From Daphnia carinata (taxonomy: Eukaryota > Arthropoda > Branchiopoda > Diplostraca > Daphniidae): DNA of 64,000 nucleotides. The notes under the pieces were generated by a model, which did no database searches, was not told the origin of the DNA, and saw nothing but the letters and a program-made list of their open reading frames with translations. Made by a program: the position numbers and the translations under genes. The stretch lies in assembly GCF_022539665.2 (NCBI RefSeq), contig NC_081338.1, positions 6,808,446 to 6,872,445 on the forward strand, in the 5' to 3' direction. Shown piece by piece: positions 26,532-39,630 of this stretch. How positions within the stretch are numbered: position 1 is the first letter of the stretch; each line of letters starts with the position of its first letter.

Positions 26532-29500
26532 GTGACTAATCACATATGATTCACACACACAAAAACATTCCACCTTTGATCAATTCGACTGTTTATTTTG
26601 TTTCTTTTCACTTGAAATTTAACGTCCACTTTGATCGCGTATGATAAGCCCGAAGCCGTGATAATGTCGGCAATGAAGCCGTTGAAGAAAAACGATTGTT
26701 TTTTTTTTTTTTTTTTTTTTTTTAAATCCCGTCCTGATTGTGAAATGCGTCAAAAGAGATTATTGCAATGTCGTGAGATGGATTGACAGACTAGGGGGGG
26801 GGGGGGGGGGGGGGAGGTTTGAAATTTCTTGTTGGCGCGAGTTTTTTTGTTTGTTTTTTTTTTTTTTGGCTGAAAGCGAAAACATTTTGTTTGAACGAAA
26901 ACTTGCGGCAGTCTCGCCGCTTCTTGTCCTTGATATCAAATGACATTCACGTGCACGGCGCGTGTGGTTAATAGATTTTACATGTCATTTGTTTTGTTTC
27001 GTTGTTCTAGTGGTCACAAGAGAGGTGTCTTCCAATCTACCTAAAGGAAATGGCATTGAGGTTTTTTTTTTTCTATCTGTCCTCTAATGTTCGCACGACT
27101 TCACTTTGCCAAGTGACTAATAGCCACACACACACACACATTAAAATTAAACAACAATTTCCTCGGGTTTTCGGGAGAGGTATTTAGGTAAAAAGCCCTT
27201 CAATTGCGGTCTTTTGGAGGAAAGGCTATTGATAAATGATCACATTTGTTGTATCGAAAAATTAAGAAAAAAAAAAATGCCGTTTGATTCAGTTGCTATT
27301 TAAATGCCGAGACAATTCACCTAACGCCAAAAGTTTTCTCTGCGTTCAAGCGAATCATAAGAGCGTGTCGGTTTCCTTACGATTCACGGCCGAGTGCGCG
27401 TTCGTGGGTACTAGGCCGTGAGAGATTACTCCCCTCTAGTATTTTTTTTTTTTTCTTTTTCGTGCTGTATATTATTCTGTGCAAGTCCGTCCGTGTGTGT
27501 GTGTGTGTGTGTAGCTCGTCCTCCCCCTCTATATCAACAAAAATCAACAACTTCTTTCTACTTAGTCGGTGTTAAGTGTTTGTTAAGGACGGACTTGCTG
27601 CGCAAAGCTGAAAACAACTACCGATATTATTTAGTTTTTTTTTTTTTTAAAGGTAAATACAAAAAAAAAAGAGAGAAAAAGATATTTCCCAGCTTGTGCC
27701 AAGACGTCAAGGGCCAGGAGCGAAAAAAAAAAAATAAAATCCTTAAAGTTCTATTTCGAGTTACGCGTGTATGTGTGTGTGGGGGGAAACTTGCTGGTGT
27801 AAAGTGTCGGCTCACGAAAGTCTTTCCTTCTGCGCTTCTGTGAATGTATAAATATATATTTATAGTGTATAGAGATGCGCCAGTAGCAGTTCAAACGTCT
27901 TATTTTCAAGCTTTTTTTTTTCTCTCTCTCTCTCTGTCTGTGTCTTTATTTTGAACCAAGCTGCCAACAGATGCTTGCCGGTTTCTTGGAGAAACGACGC
28001 ATCCCATTTTTTTTTTTTTTATTTCTGTTTTTTAATGCAAACAATTTTTGAGTCGTAAAAAAAAAAAAAAAAGACATGTTTTTTACACGACATTAACTTA
28101 AACCGAATTTCTCCGATTGCGTCCACAACACGGCACAGCTGTAATGGCTATATTTTTGTTTATGCGAGCGCGCTCCCCTCTTTTGCGAAAGACAATTTTA
28201 TTTTTTTTTTGTGTTATTGGGTCGTTTTTCGTGTTAAACGTCTCGACTCTTCCGCCCATTCGTTTTCTTCTATACCAATTTCGTGGCCGAATGGATGGGT
28301 TGATCCCTTCCCCTACGGCCGCATCTATAAAAGATTCATATTGTACATCTCACGAATTGGAAGTCATTTTGCATCTGGGGGGGGGGGGAGGAGGACGTAC
28401 AATTTCTTTTATGGGTTAAATGTGACTCATTTTTGTCCCTCCCCCTACCGTTGCGGGATTGAGGGGGGGGGGGGGGTTTGTACTGAAAATTTGAACGGCC
28501 ATAAGTTATTCGGGATAATTGGACTGTCGGGCTTAAAGAAACTGTATTTGCCCTATCTGTGGTTCATTCGAACTTATTTTTTAAAAATTAATTTTAAATG
28601 ATTTAAAGTTAATTTGTTTTACATGTTTGCGCAATTGATTTTCTTTTTCAAATTTAAATAAGGGGAAAAAAAGGGTGGGACGGAAGGAGCTTTAGATTTA
28701 TGATGTTTTCCTCCTTTCTACCTGCGCGGTAGGTTTTTTTAAGAGAAGCGAAATGTCATTGGCCTAATGCATTTCTCTATTCAAAAGTCAACCTGTAACG
28801 CACGTTTAGCCGAATGTTTTTATTCGAAAAACAGTCACAAACTGTTTATTTATTCCCGCAAAGAAGGTGATAAATTGAAATTTTCAGGGCCCCTTGTGTC
28901 CGTGCAATCCGATACATATTTCTCCTACTCCCGTCCAACATGTTTTACGATGATGATTGTCAGTTTTAAAAGCAGGAAAGAACCTTTTCTTTTATTTCTT
29001 AAAAAAGCCTAATCTCTCCCTAAGGCGTACCATGAAAGAGAAGGAAGTGTCAGCTATACCGTTAGGGTTTTTTGTTATAGATGTATCTCTTTTAAGTTTC
29101 TTTATTGCCACGTTCTACATATAGCACTATGCCGTTTCCAACTCAAATATGAAAAAAAAAAGAAAGGAAAGAATGTTTCCCTTTCTTTTTTATTTTTCGG
29201 GTTGGATCATTAGGGATATACGTTAGCATATCCGGTTTCCTTTTTTTTTTTTTTTCGGTACGTTGTACTTAATTCGAGTTGGTCGAGATGCGGTTACGTT
29301 TTACGGAACGAAAAAGAATCACGGCGGTTGCGGTTGAGAGAAGCGGAAGTGGCGAAAGTGCTGCCATCCTCATCGTGTGTGGATACCACACCCTACTTTT
29401 TTGGGTTTTTTTTTTTTTATACCTACGGTTAGGAAAAAGAATTATTATTATTATGTTTTTTTTTTCCGGTGTTGTTTGAGATTTTGATGAGCTCCGAGTT

Positions 29501-29707
29501 TGAATAATTTGACAGGCCTCGCGCCGAACCGCAAATGACTGCTCCTTCAAGGCGCTCGTATAGCACTCTATCGTGCGCGCGTTCATGTTTCACGCTTAAT
29601 GATGGACTTTTTTTGTGGGCTCGGCGATGGGTGGCGGTAGTGGCTTTATTGTTCCGACCGATCCAATCGTTGGTTTCCCCTCTTGTCTTGTGTTCTAAAG
29701 AGCGAAA

Positions 29708-29739
<32 letters not shown>

Positions 29740-31187
29740 CAAACAGGAAAATTCTTCGTAGGTTCGTTGTCGGTAGGCGGAGTTAAGACACCGTATTTGG
29801 CGCGAGTGACCTCGATCTTGTGACTAATTGGTTATGGTTAGTTGCAGCACTGGTCAAGCATTGGAGAAAGAAAAAAAAAACAAGAAGTAAAAATAACAAT
29901 AAAGGTGAAAAGGCCAACCAGTGTACACGTCGGCGATGTCGATTAACGGGTTGTTGCTGTTTTACCTTTGAAAATAAGAGATCCTGTTGAAACTGCCATC
30001 TAGCGACTGCAATTGACATTTTTTGTTTTGTTTTTTTTCCCTGGGCGCGTCTTTTTGTCACAACCCGTATTTGAGCGGGAAAAACCGGTTGACACGAAAA
30101 TAGCCTTAGGGCACGCACATTTCACATACTAAGTGAAGAGAGAACCATCGCCGCCATTGCCGCCGCTTTTTTCGCCTCTACCCACCGTTTGTTCTGTCGT
30201 GTCTTTTTTCAAAAAAAAAAAAAAAAAAAAAAAAAGAAAGAAAGAAAGACGAGAAAATAAAAACGAAAAAGACGTGGGGGGATGTTAAAAGGTTTTTCAC
30301 AGTCAGTGAGAAGAGAGAGGGGGAGATGAAGAGAGAGAGAGGGGTTCCAGTGTGTCAGGACGACCGGTTCCACTCCTTCAACAAACAACATCCCTGGCAC
30401 AAAATTTTTTTTTTTTTTTTTTAAAGAAAAAGATGGAAGGGGCGTGTAGTGTTGTGCGTAGGTAAACAGAAAATAAAAAAAAATGTATAAAATCTTCCAT
30501 CTTGATAATCATTTTTTAAGGCACCTTTTTAGTAGTGAAGAGATCGTCCATGAAGTCAGACCTTCCTTGTTTTTTTTTCCCCCCACATCTTTTTGTGTGT
30601 GTTATTCCCTCCACGCACAAAAAAGACGAAACATATAACCCACATCTTATTAGGACGTATCTAGGCAAGAACAGACGGCCCCAAACTGTACTTTCTTTAC
30701 AACCATCGATTTTTTCGGGTAGCCTAGTGCATTGTTATTGTTTCTTTTTTTTTCCCCCTTGTAGTGTGACGAAGAAGAAGGGGACGTGTTGATTTAGTAC
30801 ACAACAGTTTGAGGTTTTTCTCAGAGAAAAGGGAGCCTCCAGAGGGAGAGAGAAAAAAAAAAAAAAAAAAAGAGCCCCACACACATGTTGAACCGGTGGA
30901 GGTGGGGGGTAGTCGGTAGTCGTCCGTTGGTGCCATCAGTCTGTGTCATGTTCTACCAGTGGTCAGTCGTTGTGTCGTTGGTCTCTTCGATGTTTCTGTT
31001 GGATAGCCATTTGCCTGTTCAGTTTGGATAACTGAAAGTTTTCGTGTTTTATTTTTTTTTTTTTTTTAATCTCGTTTCCATGGATACCAAGTGAACTTTA
31101 GCAAACAACAAGGAAAGAACCGAGTCACACGCGACAGATTTTCCGATCGAGGTGACCAATTTGGAGGGAGGAAAGGAACAAACAAAG
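26532..31187 (+). other. RasGAP intron between candidate exons 1d and 1e
   Basis: No exon was recognised. Notable tracts are G21 at about 26794-26814, G runs near 28377-28388 and 28465-28477, an A run at about 29711-29739 and an A/GA-rich tract at 30210-30250. The open frames are low complexity. Confidence 0.55.
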
Positions 31188-31551
31188 ATGGCGGAGAGCA
31201 ATAGCCCGCAGCAGCAGTACGCTAAATCGCGTTTGTCGCGCATGAGAAATGTTCGTGCTAATGCAGCCGGAATGCTTAGACGAGCACCTAGTTTTTTACC
31301 TGAATCGTCTAATAGTCACACCAACGGAGTTGGTCACGTTGCGCGCAATTCGGTTGGTCGTGTCGGTGGTGCAACCAAATTGAAACGCAGTAATTCATCC
31401 TCGTCCACGTTCTACGTTCAATTGCCTTCGACAGAGCGAAAACATTCGAGTGCCTATTTTAATCGATTCGACGCTCGTTCTTCGTGTCATGCCCAGCAGC
31501 GGATTGAAGGAGAATCTGGCCATGATTCAGACACATCCGGATGCGAGTCAG
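31188..31551 (+). CDS. raskol: RasGAP candidate alternative first exon 1e
   Basis: A 121-codon open exon. The first in-frame ATG is at 31188 in a good context (AAAGATGG), with an in-frame TGA at 31092. It ends GAGTCAG|GTACAG in phase 1 and joins the exon at 35431. The product is basic and Ser-rich: KSRLSRMRNVRANAAGMLRR, then KLKRSNSSSSTFYVQLPSTE. It looks like an N-terminal regulatory region and is not diagnostic alone; assignment rests on phase, strand and position before the conserved linker exons. Confidence 0.6.
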
Positions 31552-34500
31552 GTACAGAATAGCAGACGACGTTTTGAAAGGGAGACACCATTTTGTTAAG
31601 CGTTCTTTTCGAATCTGGTTGGTCCAACCCTCAACCGGTTTCTTTTTCTTTTTTTCAAACCAAAACAACAAATTTAACTTTAATTTGATTTGAATCTTTG
31701 ATCGATGCACGTGTAGGATTGGGGGTGAGGTTGGTGCTAATCAGTTTTTCTCTGCCCATACACATTTATTTTCCCTTTCTTGTTTGTCCTTAGAATTGAA
31801 AATTGGTTGGGTAGAGAAAGACTGGTGCTTGCCTGTTATCTTTTATTTATTTATTTTTTTCTTTTTCAATAGGGAAACTAATCTCTTCACCCTCTCTCTC
31901 TCTCTTGTGCACCCACCTGTCAGCTGTTTTTTGGTTTTGGTGGGATAACAGCTCGCCAACACCCTCCAAAGAAAGATCCCTTCTCCTCTATTCTAGTTTT
32001 CTATACCTGTAACAGAGAGTTTTCGAAGAACTAATGAGCCAAGTGTGGGCACCAAAGAGGGGATGGTGTTATTTTTCTCTTACAGAATAGAGAGGAGGAT
32101 TTACTATTACGAAAAAAAAAAAAAAACCCTTTAGGTATTATGCATCCCCCCTAAATAAAATACGAGGAAAAAAAGAAATCAGACCCACATCAAATGACAT
32201 AATTTTTTTTTTCTTTGAAAAAAAAAAATGGTGTGGCCCTGATTTTTTTTTTCTTCGCACTACGGTCATTGCATTCCGGAGCCATAAGTATAGAGTACCT
32301 ATTATACAGTAGTAGTTTTTTTTTTTTTTTTTTACAACACACACACACACACACACAAAAAAAAGGTAACCGTAACGTTACGGCCCTGTGGGGAACAAGA
32401 AGATGATTCGCGGTTTTCCTTTTTCTACGTTTCTTTTAATTCTATTTTTCCTGATGCGGCTCACAAATTTTTTTCAATGTTCTTTCTTTTCTTTCTTTTT
32501 TTCCGAGGCCGACTGAGTATACCCAAGCAAAGCCTATTATCTTATCTAGGCCCTTTTTTTCTTCTTCGGTTTACATCACAGGAATGTTCACGATCTCCGG
32601 ATGAAATCATCCGTTTAATTCCATTGCATATACAACAACGAAAAAAAAAAAATAATAATAATAAAGAAGTACCGATAGAGTACACTCCTTGTAAATGAGG
32701 ATGTTGAACCATTCAGGATGTTGTTGGTAGAACCTCTACAAACGAAAAAGAAAAACAACCCCAGGTGGTGACACAAACACACGAACTTCGCATTGTTTTT
32801 GTCTTCCTTCTTCTTTTGCTTTCTGCCGGGCGTCGGCCCCCAAGCGGGCGTTATTGCGGCACGACTTGCCAGAGCTTGTGTAGGATGCAGACTATTTATC
32901 CATTATTATATTGCAAGAACACAAGAGCCTCCTTTTGGGCTGTGTTAAACACGAATCGACTCCGGTCATGTGAGAAGCTAGGAAAAAATCGCCTCCAGGT
33001 GAGTCAGCCCAACCCATTGGGTTGTGTTGGGTGCCTTTCGGGAGGCTTTTGGCCGGGCCGCTCCTTTCGATATCGCTAGACAGTTGGCATCGATGCTGAG
33101 ATCGTAACAGTCGCTTCTATTTTTTCTTCTTCAAAGAAATGTGTTGTGGTTGTCGTTCTTGGTGGTGTGTCTAGTGTTTCAAAACGAGACTCTCATCCCG
33201 CCAAAAGCAATCCATCATTCACGCCACTAACAACAAAAGCAAGAAACAAAACATTGATAACACATTTGTGATCAAATCCTCTCCTCTCTTTTTTTTTTTT
33301 TTTTTTTTTTTGAATGGAATTCGTTTTGGTGATGTTTCGTGACTGGACACTATGCGTTCCCATTGGACATTGCGCAGTAAGTAGGCGAAATCAGAGTGAA
33401 ACTAGACGCTAACCTTCGACTCTTTCAATAGCAACGCCTGTAAAGAAAAACGGGTTATGTTTGTGAATTACGTTGATTGATTTTTTTTTTTTTCTTGCCA
33501 AAATGTCTGATTTGAGGACGGAAAATTTGTTTCGTGTTGTTGTTTGACGTACGGACAGGTTCTTATCTATTTCGAAAAACGGATAAAGAAGAAAAAAAAA
33601 AAAGGTCACAAGAAAAATCAAAAACGAACGATTTTTTTTTTTTTTTTTCGGGAATGCGCGACGGTTAGAGACCCCGTAGGGCCCGTGTAACTGTAGATCG
33701 TCTTTTTTTTTTCATCCCCTCCCCCGTATACGTGTCTAGTAACAATTTCTCCGTGTTATTTTTTTTTTATATAGAATTTTTTTTCTTGAAAATAAAATGG
33801 ATTTATTTTTTAAAAGAAAACACGATTAGGGAGAGATAAGTCGTTTATTCGACGCTAACAATAGGTCGATCAATTTTTTTTTTATCCCGCTACAATTTCC
33901 CGTGCCCACAGTCAACCCTCCCGCTGTGTCCCGTCTGTTACTCTTTTTTTTTTTTCTTTTCGTCTACAAATATTTAAATTTTCGAGTGAAGTTTTTTCTT
34001 TCTACGGGATTTTTCATTTGATCCACTTCAACAACGAAATTCCATCATCCATCTCTCCGCAACAGATTATCCCGCAAAGTATCGGCCGACACACACGTGA
34101 GGTCAACCTACTTTCTCTATCCGACAAAAACAAAAACAAAAAAAAAAAAGCTGAAACCCCCTTTTTTTTTTTTTTTTTGAATAACAACGAAAATGCGTTT
34201 CTTGTAGTGTTTACCTTTTTTTTTTCTTTCCCCTCCGTATCTTTAAGGGTTGAACAAAATGTTTAGATTTATGCATAGGCACACACGCATTTATATGTAT
34301 CCAGCAGCTGGAGAAAGAAAATGGCTATTAAAATCCTTCGGAAAAGAAACAAAAAAAAACAACAAAAAACAAGAACCGTTGGAACGTTCAACGGGCCTTG
34401 GCTTCTTTGCGATAAATTATTTCGAGACGTGCGGGATGTAGCGGCGCTTGTTCTTCGGGACTTGGAAGAGGCGGAGAGTCGACCCTGAAGCTGCGTCGTT

Positions 34501-35430
34501 ACCTTCTTTTCATCTTTGTTTAACATCTTCGTATATTTTTTTTTCTTTTCTTTTTTTTTTTTAACTATTCCGAAAGAAACGCGGACAGAATAACAGAGTT
34601 AGAGAAAAAAAAAAAATAATTTTGTTCGAAATAGGTTTTTTTTTTTTTTTTTTCTTGGGATTGAAACCCCCAACGAGCAGGTTCTATCTGGTTCCCTTTC
34701 ATTAACTCTGATGAGTATGCGAATGTAAAAACAAAGATCAACTGGTGTTCCCTCCTCTCTCTCTCTCTCTCTCTCTCTCCAGCATTTCGTTCGTTTTTGT
34801 TTTGATTTTTTTGATTCAATAATGACCCGGTCATTATCTTTTATATGCACTTCTTTACCTGTCTCATTTTCATGGCAACAATGAGTAATAACGTTGCCGC
34901 CCTTTTTTTTTTTTTTTTTAAATAATATTTCTTATCAAAATCGAGCGGACTGATTTGAAAGAAAATAGTGTTGGACATTTTTCTTTTCTCGACGAGTCGT
35001 TTGAAGTAAAGAAAAATGGAATGTACATCTTGTTATCAGCCAATTCTTTTGTTACTCCGAAAACATGCGCGATATGGTCCCCCTCCATTTTCGCATGATT
35101 GCCCGTTCTTTTCTTTTCTTTTTTTTTTTGTTTTGTTTCCAAACATATTTTTGCCGATTGATGGATATCTATGTTGACCGATAACAGAAGCGGCCCGATA
35201 GCAACTGATAATTCCTTTCTTCATTCAAAAAAGAATAAGAGTCATCTGGCACTAGAGGGGGGTCTATTGCCCATCATTTTTAACGGCAATTGGCGATTGT
35301 TTGATGAAGAATGGGGGGGGGGTCCTTTTTAAATAACTTCCCTTCAAAAAAAAAAAAAAATGTAGATGTTTTACGATCATTATTATATATATGTGTATTT
35401 ATGATTCTGTTTTTTGTTACTCTTTAACAG
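31552..35430 (+). other. RasGAP intron
   Basis: No convincing exon. The plus-strand open frame at 32765-33079 starts with a hydrophobic, signal-like stretch but has no family resemblance. A CT repeat lies near 34754-34779. T and A runs are frequent. Confidence 0.55.
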
Positions 35431-35582
35431 ATACATCGTACGAAAAGGCTTGCGGAGAACGTCGCGGGAGCGCTCCAGTGACGCCCGTCTTGCCGACGGC
35501 CAATCCGGCCAATAACGCGAGCAGCCACGGGTTCGGCCCACGTAACAGCATGGATTCTTCCTCGACTCCATCACGCTTTGCT
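35431..35582 (+). CDS. raskol: RasGAP exon 5, common linker
   Basis: The acceptor follows CTCTTTAACAG and the donor is GCT|GTAAGT; phase 1 in, phase 0 out. The product includes SAPVTPVLPTANPANNASSH and ends NSMDSSSTPSRFA. The ending continues directly into the next exon to give the STPSRFA-NFFSKR junction typical of this family, where a Ser/Pro linker leads into a basic FxSKR segment. This is the first exon shared by all phase-1 alternative 5' exons. Confidence 0.8.
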
Positions 35583-36624
35583 GTAAGTTTAAAAAAAAAA
35601 AAAAATTCCACTAAATAATCACACCCAAAGTTCGTTTAAGAATATCTAAGGTACCCCCCCCCCCCTCTTTTTTTTTTTATGTATTCTTAAATCGTGTGGG
35701 CTAAAAAAAAAAAAAAACAAATTGTCGATAATCGGTCGTCGAAGACAATCGTGACTCGTTAGGTTTGAAATCACAATAAAAACCGCACACAATACGCGCG
35801 CACTATAAACATTGCCTTGTGCTTGGGATTTTCGTGTGTTCCCTTTCGTAACACGGGACATTTACGTACGTACGGTGTTTCAATCTTCATTGTAAAAAGA
35901 CAAAACGAACGGGGTTTTTTTTTCTCAGAAGAATTTCTTTTCCTTCTCAGTGACCACTCCCTCTACGTAGGCATCCTACACGAACGTCATCCACCACATC
36001 CCGTTTTGCGTAACCTTCTTTTTTTCTCTAACAAATAGAAGTTTATTCGCTGCTTGTACATTCTCGGTTAGTCGTACGTGGGCCATAATCGCAGACGAGT
36101 TGTTGGTTGATTTGTTTTCTGTGTCTTTATCTTTTTATCTTGTTAAGTTTTGTTTATTCTTTTGTTATCTATCTTCATGACATATACGCTCCATTTTGTG
36201 CTTTTGTCTTCTGCGTAGTGTCGAAACGAAAAGAAAAATTGAGCGTAGTAGCCGTTGGAGTGTCACGATTCGCATTGCTTCTTCCTCTTCGTTTGAGTGG
36301 CACACCCTCCCCCGTGTGCGTAGGTGGGCGTAGGTGTGCTAAAGGGAAGGGGGTAAAAAACAAAAACAAATTTTGAATTCAAACTAAGCATGAAAAAGAA
36401 TTGGCTTCACGTCGCAGTTGAAGATCCATTAAGACGAGCAGCGAGTGCAGCTCTTTTTGCCCCTCCTCGCAGATTCGTTGGAGAACCTTCTCCAATTGAA
36501 ATCCATGGTCTAAATTTATAATTTAAAAACCCATATATATTTTTTTTTTTTCGTTTGCTTCCGGCGAAAAAAAAACAACAACAAAAAGTTAACGTTTTTT
36601 TTTTGTTTGTTTGTTTGTTTACAG
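35583..36624 (+). other. RasGAP intron
   Basis: About 1 kb of T- and A-rich intronic sequence with a C-run at about 35646-35657. Nothing coding was recognised. Confidence 0.6.
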
Positions 36625-36722
36625 AATTTCTTTTCGAAGCGATCGTTCAAGTCGAACCCATTGAAACGCACGAAAAGCGTCACCAAACTGGAACGAAAAC
36701 GGGCCGTTCTCGACGTCAATCC
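36625..36722 (+). CDS. raskol: RasGAP exon 6, basic KRTKS motif
   Basis: The acceptor follows TTTGTTTACAG and the donor is CC|GTAAGT; phase 0 in, phase 2 out. It encodes NFFSKRSFKSNPLKRTKSVT followed by KLERKRAVLDV. This is the conserved basic segment of SynGAP, DAB2IP and RASAL2 (vertebrate members carry an FFSKRLKGSIKRTKS-like version), located between the linker and the PH/C2 region. It is one of the strongest family identifiers in the window. Confidence 0.9.
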
Positions 36723-38095
36723 GTAAGTGGCTTTGCACGATACTATACAAAAACAACAACAAAACAATAAAAAGGAAGTGGATTATTATTTGTTTTTATA
36801 AACAACTGGCCAATCAAAACAGTACTATTACCGAAATCCAATACTAATTAAATCGAGTGGTAGCGATAGTACCTTTTTTTTAAAAAAATAAAAAAGATCA
36901 TAACAACAATCGGAATGTTATGATTCATGAGCGGAGCCGGGGGGGGGAGAGAAAAGCTCGGCAAAGTTTGGAGGACCCTCTTCCGGAGTTAAATAAACGA
37001 TCGTGATCGATGATGGCTGAAAGTTTTTGCATGCGTCAACAGTTTCGATTTCGTTGGCCATCGACTGAATCAATAAAAAAAACGAACCCACCACATCGTT
37101 TAGATGGTCAGTTTTGTCCTGCAAATCGAGATAAAAAAAACTTCGGTCCTTTTTTTTTTTTTTTATCGTTCACGACAACGTCATTTGCATTTTTCGCCGT
37201 TTCCGCAATGTATCACGATTTTTTTTTTTTCGCGGAATTTTACTCCCCGCTAGATCGAGCTGCTATGCGCAGTAGCAGATCGATGGTTTCGCTTCATCCC
37301 TTTTATCAATTAGCTTATCTAGCGTTAATTTCGAAAGTTGCATAGGCAGCCCCAGTTGGTAGGGAAAACTTCGTTTTTCTCTATATCCCCCCCCCCCTCC
37401 TCCCCAACGTTTGACGTCTGTCGTCTAATTAAAAGAAAACAAGCCCCCACTTTTTTTTTTTTTTTTTTTTTAAGAAAGACCTTCGTTACCAACCAAAAAG
37501 AATGGATAAAAATAATTCGATATCGCATCTGCCTTTTTCTTTTCCAAGATTAGTTTGACTGATACTGAAGTTCTTCCGTTCTTATTTACCCTGCTCCTGT
37601 TTGTCCCTCTGTTGGGGGTTGTCATAGTGGGCGGGTCCCGTCTCAACCTTTCAGTCGATGTCGAGCAGTCACAGCGAACAGAGTCGTGTCCTCTCAATTT
37701 GGCCCCGAGTGTTTGTTTTTGAAAAGAACATGCCACTACCGTGTAAAAGTGACATCATTTTATTGCGTGTGTCACACCTAGCAATCAGCTGACATCGTCA
37801 TCATCAAGTGGTTTACTTTTTTTTTTTTTTTTCCTATTCGAACTGGAACAGACAGCGGTTTGTTTGGGAATTTCCTTAGCCCATTGAAAATAACAATCCG
37901 ATGACTTAGACACAAGTGTGAGCCGGGAATTTTCCAAACGTTCGTGTATTTACGCGTGACGCATCTTGTGAGTGGGGTGGGGGGGGGGATAAACAAGATT
38001 CGGTCCTATGTGTTAGTCGTCCACACCTGCCGTGACTCTCTGTGTGTACTTTATTTTTATTTTTATTTTTTTTTTTTAATTCTATCCTTGTGCGC

Positions 38096-38105
38096 TATAT
38101 AAAAG
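38096..38105 (+). promoter_or_regulatory. TATA box of an internal RasGAP promoter
   Basis: TATATAAAAG is a near-ideal TATA element. A TCAG initiator-like sequence lies at 38127-38130, about 31-33 bases downstream, the canonical spacing. The first ATG after it is 38185, which opens a phase-2 exon compatible with the next constitutive exon. Together these predict a short-isoform promoter. Confidence 0.6.
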
Positions 38106-38184
38106 AAACAAGTGGCCATTACGATCTCAGGGACAGGGGGTGGAAAAAAATCGGCAGTGCGCAGGCATTTATCGCTAGTCGAAC

Positions 38185-38273
38185 ATGACGGCGCTAGGTC
38201 GGCTGTACCGTCGTCTGCGTGCGCGCTTACGCAATTCCAAAAGTATATTTCGCTGGCCGTGCCATCAGAAAAG
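38185..38273 (+). CDS. RasGAP candidate alternative first exon 1f (short isoform)
   Basis: The ATG at 38185 opens 29 codons encoding a strongly basic peptide, MTALGRLYRRLRARLRNSK..., ending CATCAGAAAAG|GTACAT in phase 2. The exon at 39376 is entered in phase 2, so splicing gives ...CHQKR-VGLSRLRTSRSHES in frame. A TATA box and initiator-like site precede it at the right distance. The resulting isoform would lack the upstream PH-like segment and the KRTKS exon but keep the second PH part, C2 and GAP. SynGAP-family genes are known for promoter-driven N-terminal isoforms. There is no direct homology for this peptide. Confidence 0.55.
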
Positions 38274-39375
38274 GTACATAACATCACCCGTAGTCTCCTT
38301 TCTGTTTTGTTTTGTACGATCCATCATCCCCAAGTCTCTCTTTTATTTGTTCAAACTGGGCACACACACACACACAAATAAAAAGGGTGGGATGATGAAT
38401 CCTTGCCCCGTTTGATTTGCTCTTTCCTACCCCCACTATCGAAGATCCTTTGAGCTGCGCCAAGAAAAAGCTTTTTGCCTCTCGCCATTTCAGATGATTG
38501 TTATTATTGAACACAACACAGAAAGAGAGAATCGCATAGATGATGGAAAAAGAAAGAAAATAGGGGGGGGGGGGGAGGCTAACGTCATCAGTGTGTAGCG
38601 GTAATTGTTGGAGTCTTTCTCCAGAGAGTGGTTTCAGTTGATTCAATCACACCCCAGAGGTTGCAAGGTTTGATTTTCTTTTTTTTTTCTTTTTATTCAG
38701 CCTCCCCCACCCTCCCATCATCTCACATGACTTTTATTTTGCCCCGAAGGTCTGCACGAAACGTTACGAGACTTTGACACTTAAACGAAAACAAAAAGAT
38801 TGGATAGCAAATTCGCTCAAAAGATTAAAAAAAAAGAAAAAGGGAGACGTCGGGATTTTATGTCGTACGTAACAAATGTTTTCCCCTATTTTCAATGCAG
38901 TTCTATCAGATAGGACGATCGGGTTACACACACCTGCGTTTCCGCCCCCTTCCTAATTCGCTATTCAAGGACTCGTTCGGGACAGTTGGTGTATGGACGT
39001 TTCGAGTTTGCGAGGACACCCAGACTTAATGGATTTCCTCCCCCCCTCTCGCGTCCTCTCCACTCCCCCATCGTCGTGTGTGTGTGTGTGTCTGTGTCTG
39101 ACGAAAACGGAATGCGAGCCGTGAGCGAAAACTGACCAACTAATTAACGCATTAGTTTAATTGCCCCTCGTGTGTTCTTTTGGTGTTTGACGATGGGGGA
39201 AGGTTGGACACGTGGGCGGAATTACTGTCGTTGTTGGTTGACGCATTATTTGACATGAAACATAAAGTGCTAACTCATTTAACAGTTGTGGGGTAGTTAG
39301 AACAAAGTTTGAAATAGATTACATGTTTTCATTTTTCTTTCTCTTTTTTTTTTTTTTTAAATGATTTGAAAACAG

Positions 39376-39630
39376 AGTGGGTTTGTCACGACTGAGGACG
39401 TCACGCTCACACGAGTCGTTGCTGTGCGGGCCTGGCGGTATCGGTGGCTCGTCACCCCAGAACGCTGTCCAGACGGTGGATCTGTCATCGTCCGAATCGG
39501 GTGATATCGGCGTCAAGCAGCTCCACCAGTCCGTGCTCGGCGAGGAACATTGCCTGCAAATCACAAGGCCATCCGGCAACGTCTACATCGCCTGCTCCAA
39601 CGCTGAGGAGCGTGATCGATGGCGCAATTG
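39376..39630 (+). CDS. raskol: RasGAP exon 7, PH domain C-terminal part
   Basis: The acceptor follows GAAAACAG and the donor is AATTG|GTACAA; phase 2 in and out. It encodes RLRTSRSHESLL, a hallmark of SynGAP/DAB2IP/RASAL2 (vertebrate RLKESRSHESLL). The PH strands and helix follow: KQLHQSVLGEEHCLQITRPS, then NVYIACSNAEERDRWRN. The ERDRW helix corresponds to the ERDKW end of the PH domain in vertebrate members. It sits immediately before the C2 exon. Confidence 0.92.

Larger units (their letters stand above)
36723..39375 (+). other. RasGAP intron containing an internal promoter and exon 1f
   Basis: About 2.65 kb of intron. It carries a TATA element at 38096-38105 and a candidate first exon at 38185 (both listed). 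It also has C, G and T homopolymers, for example near 37389-37397 and 38564-38575. No other exon was recognised. Confidence 0.55.

Noticed and set aside
32765-33079. Plus-strand ORF with a hydrophobic, signal-like start
   Set aside because: It sits in a RasGAP intron, has no family resemblance and no splice or promoter support.
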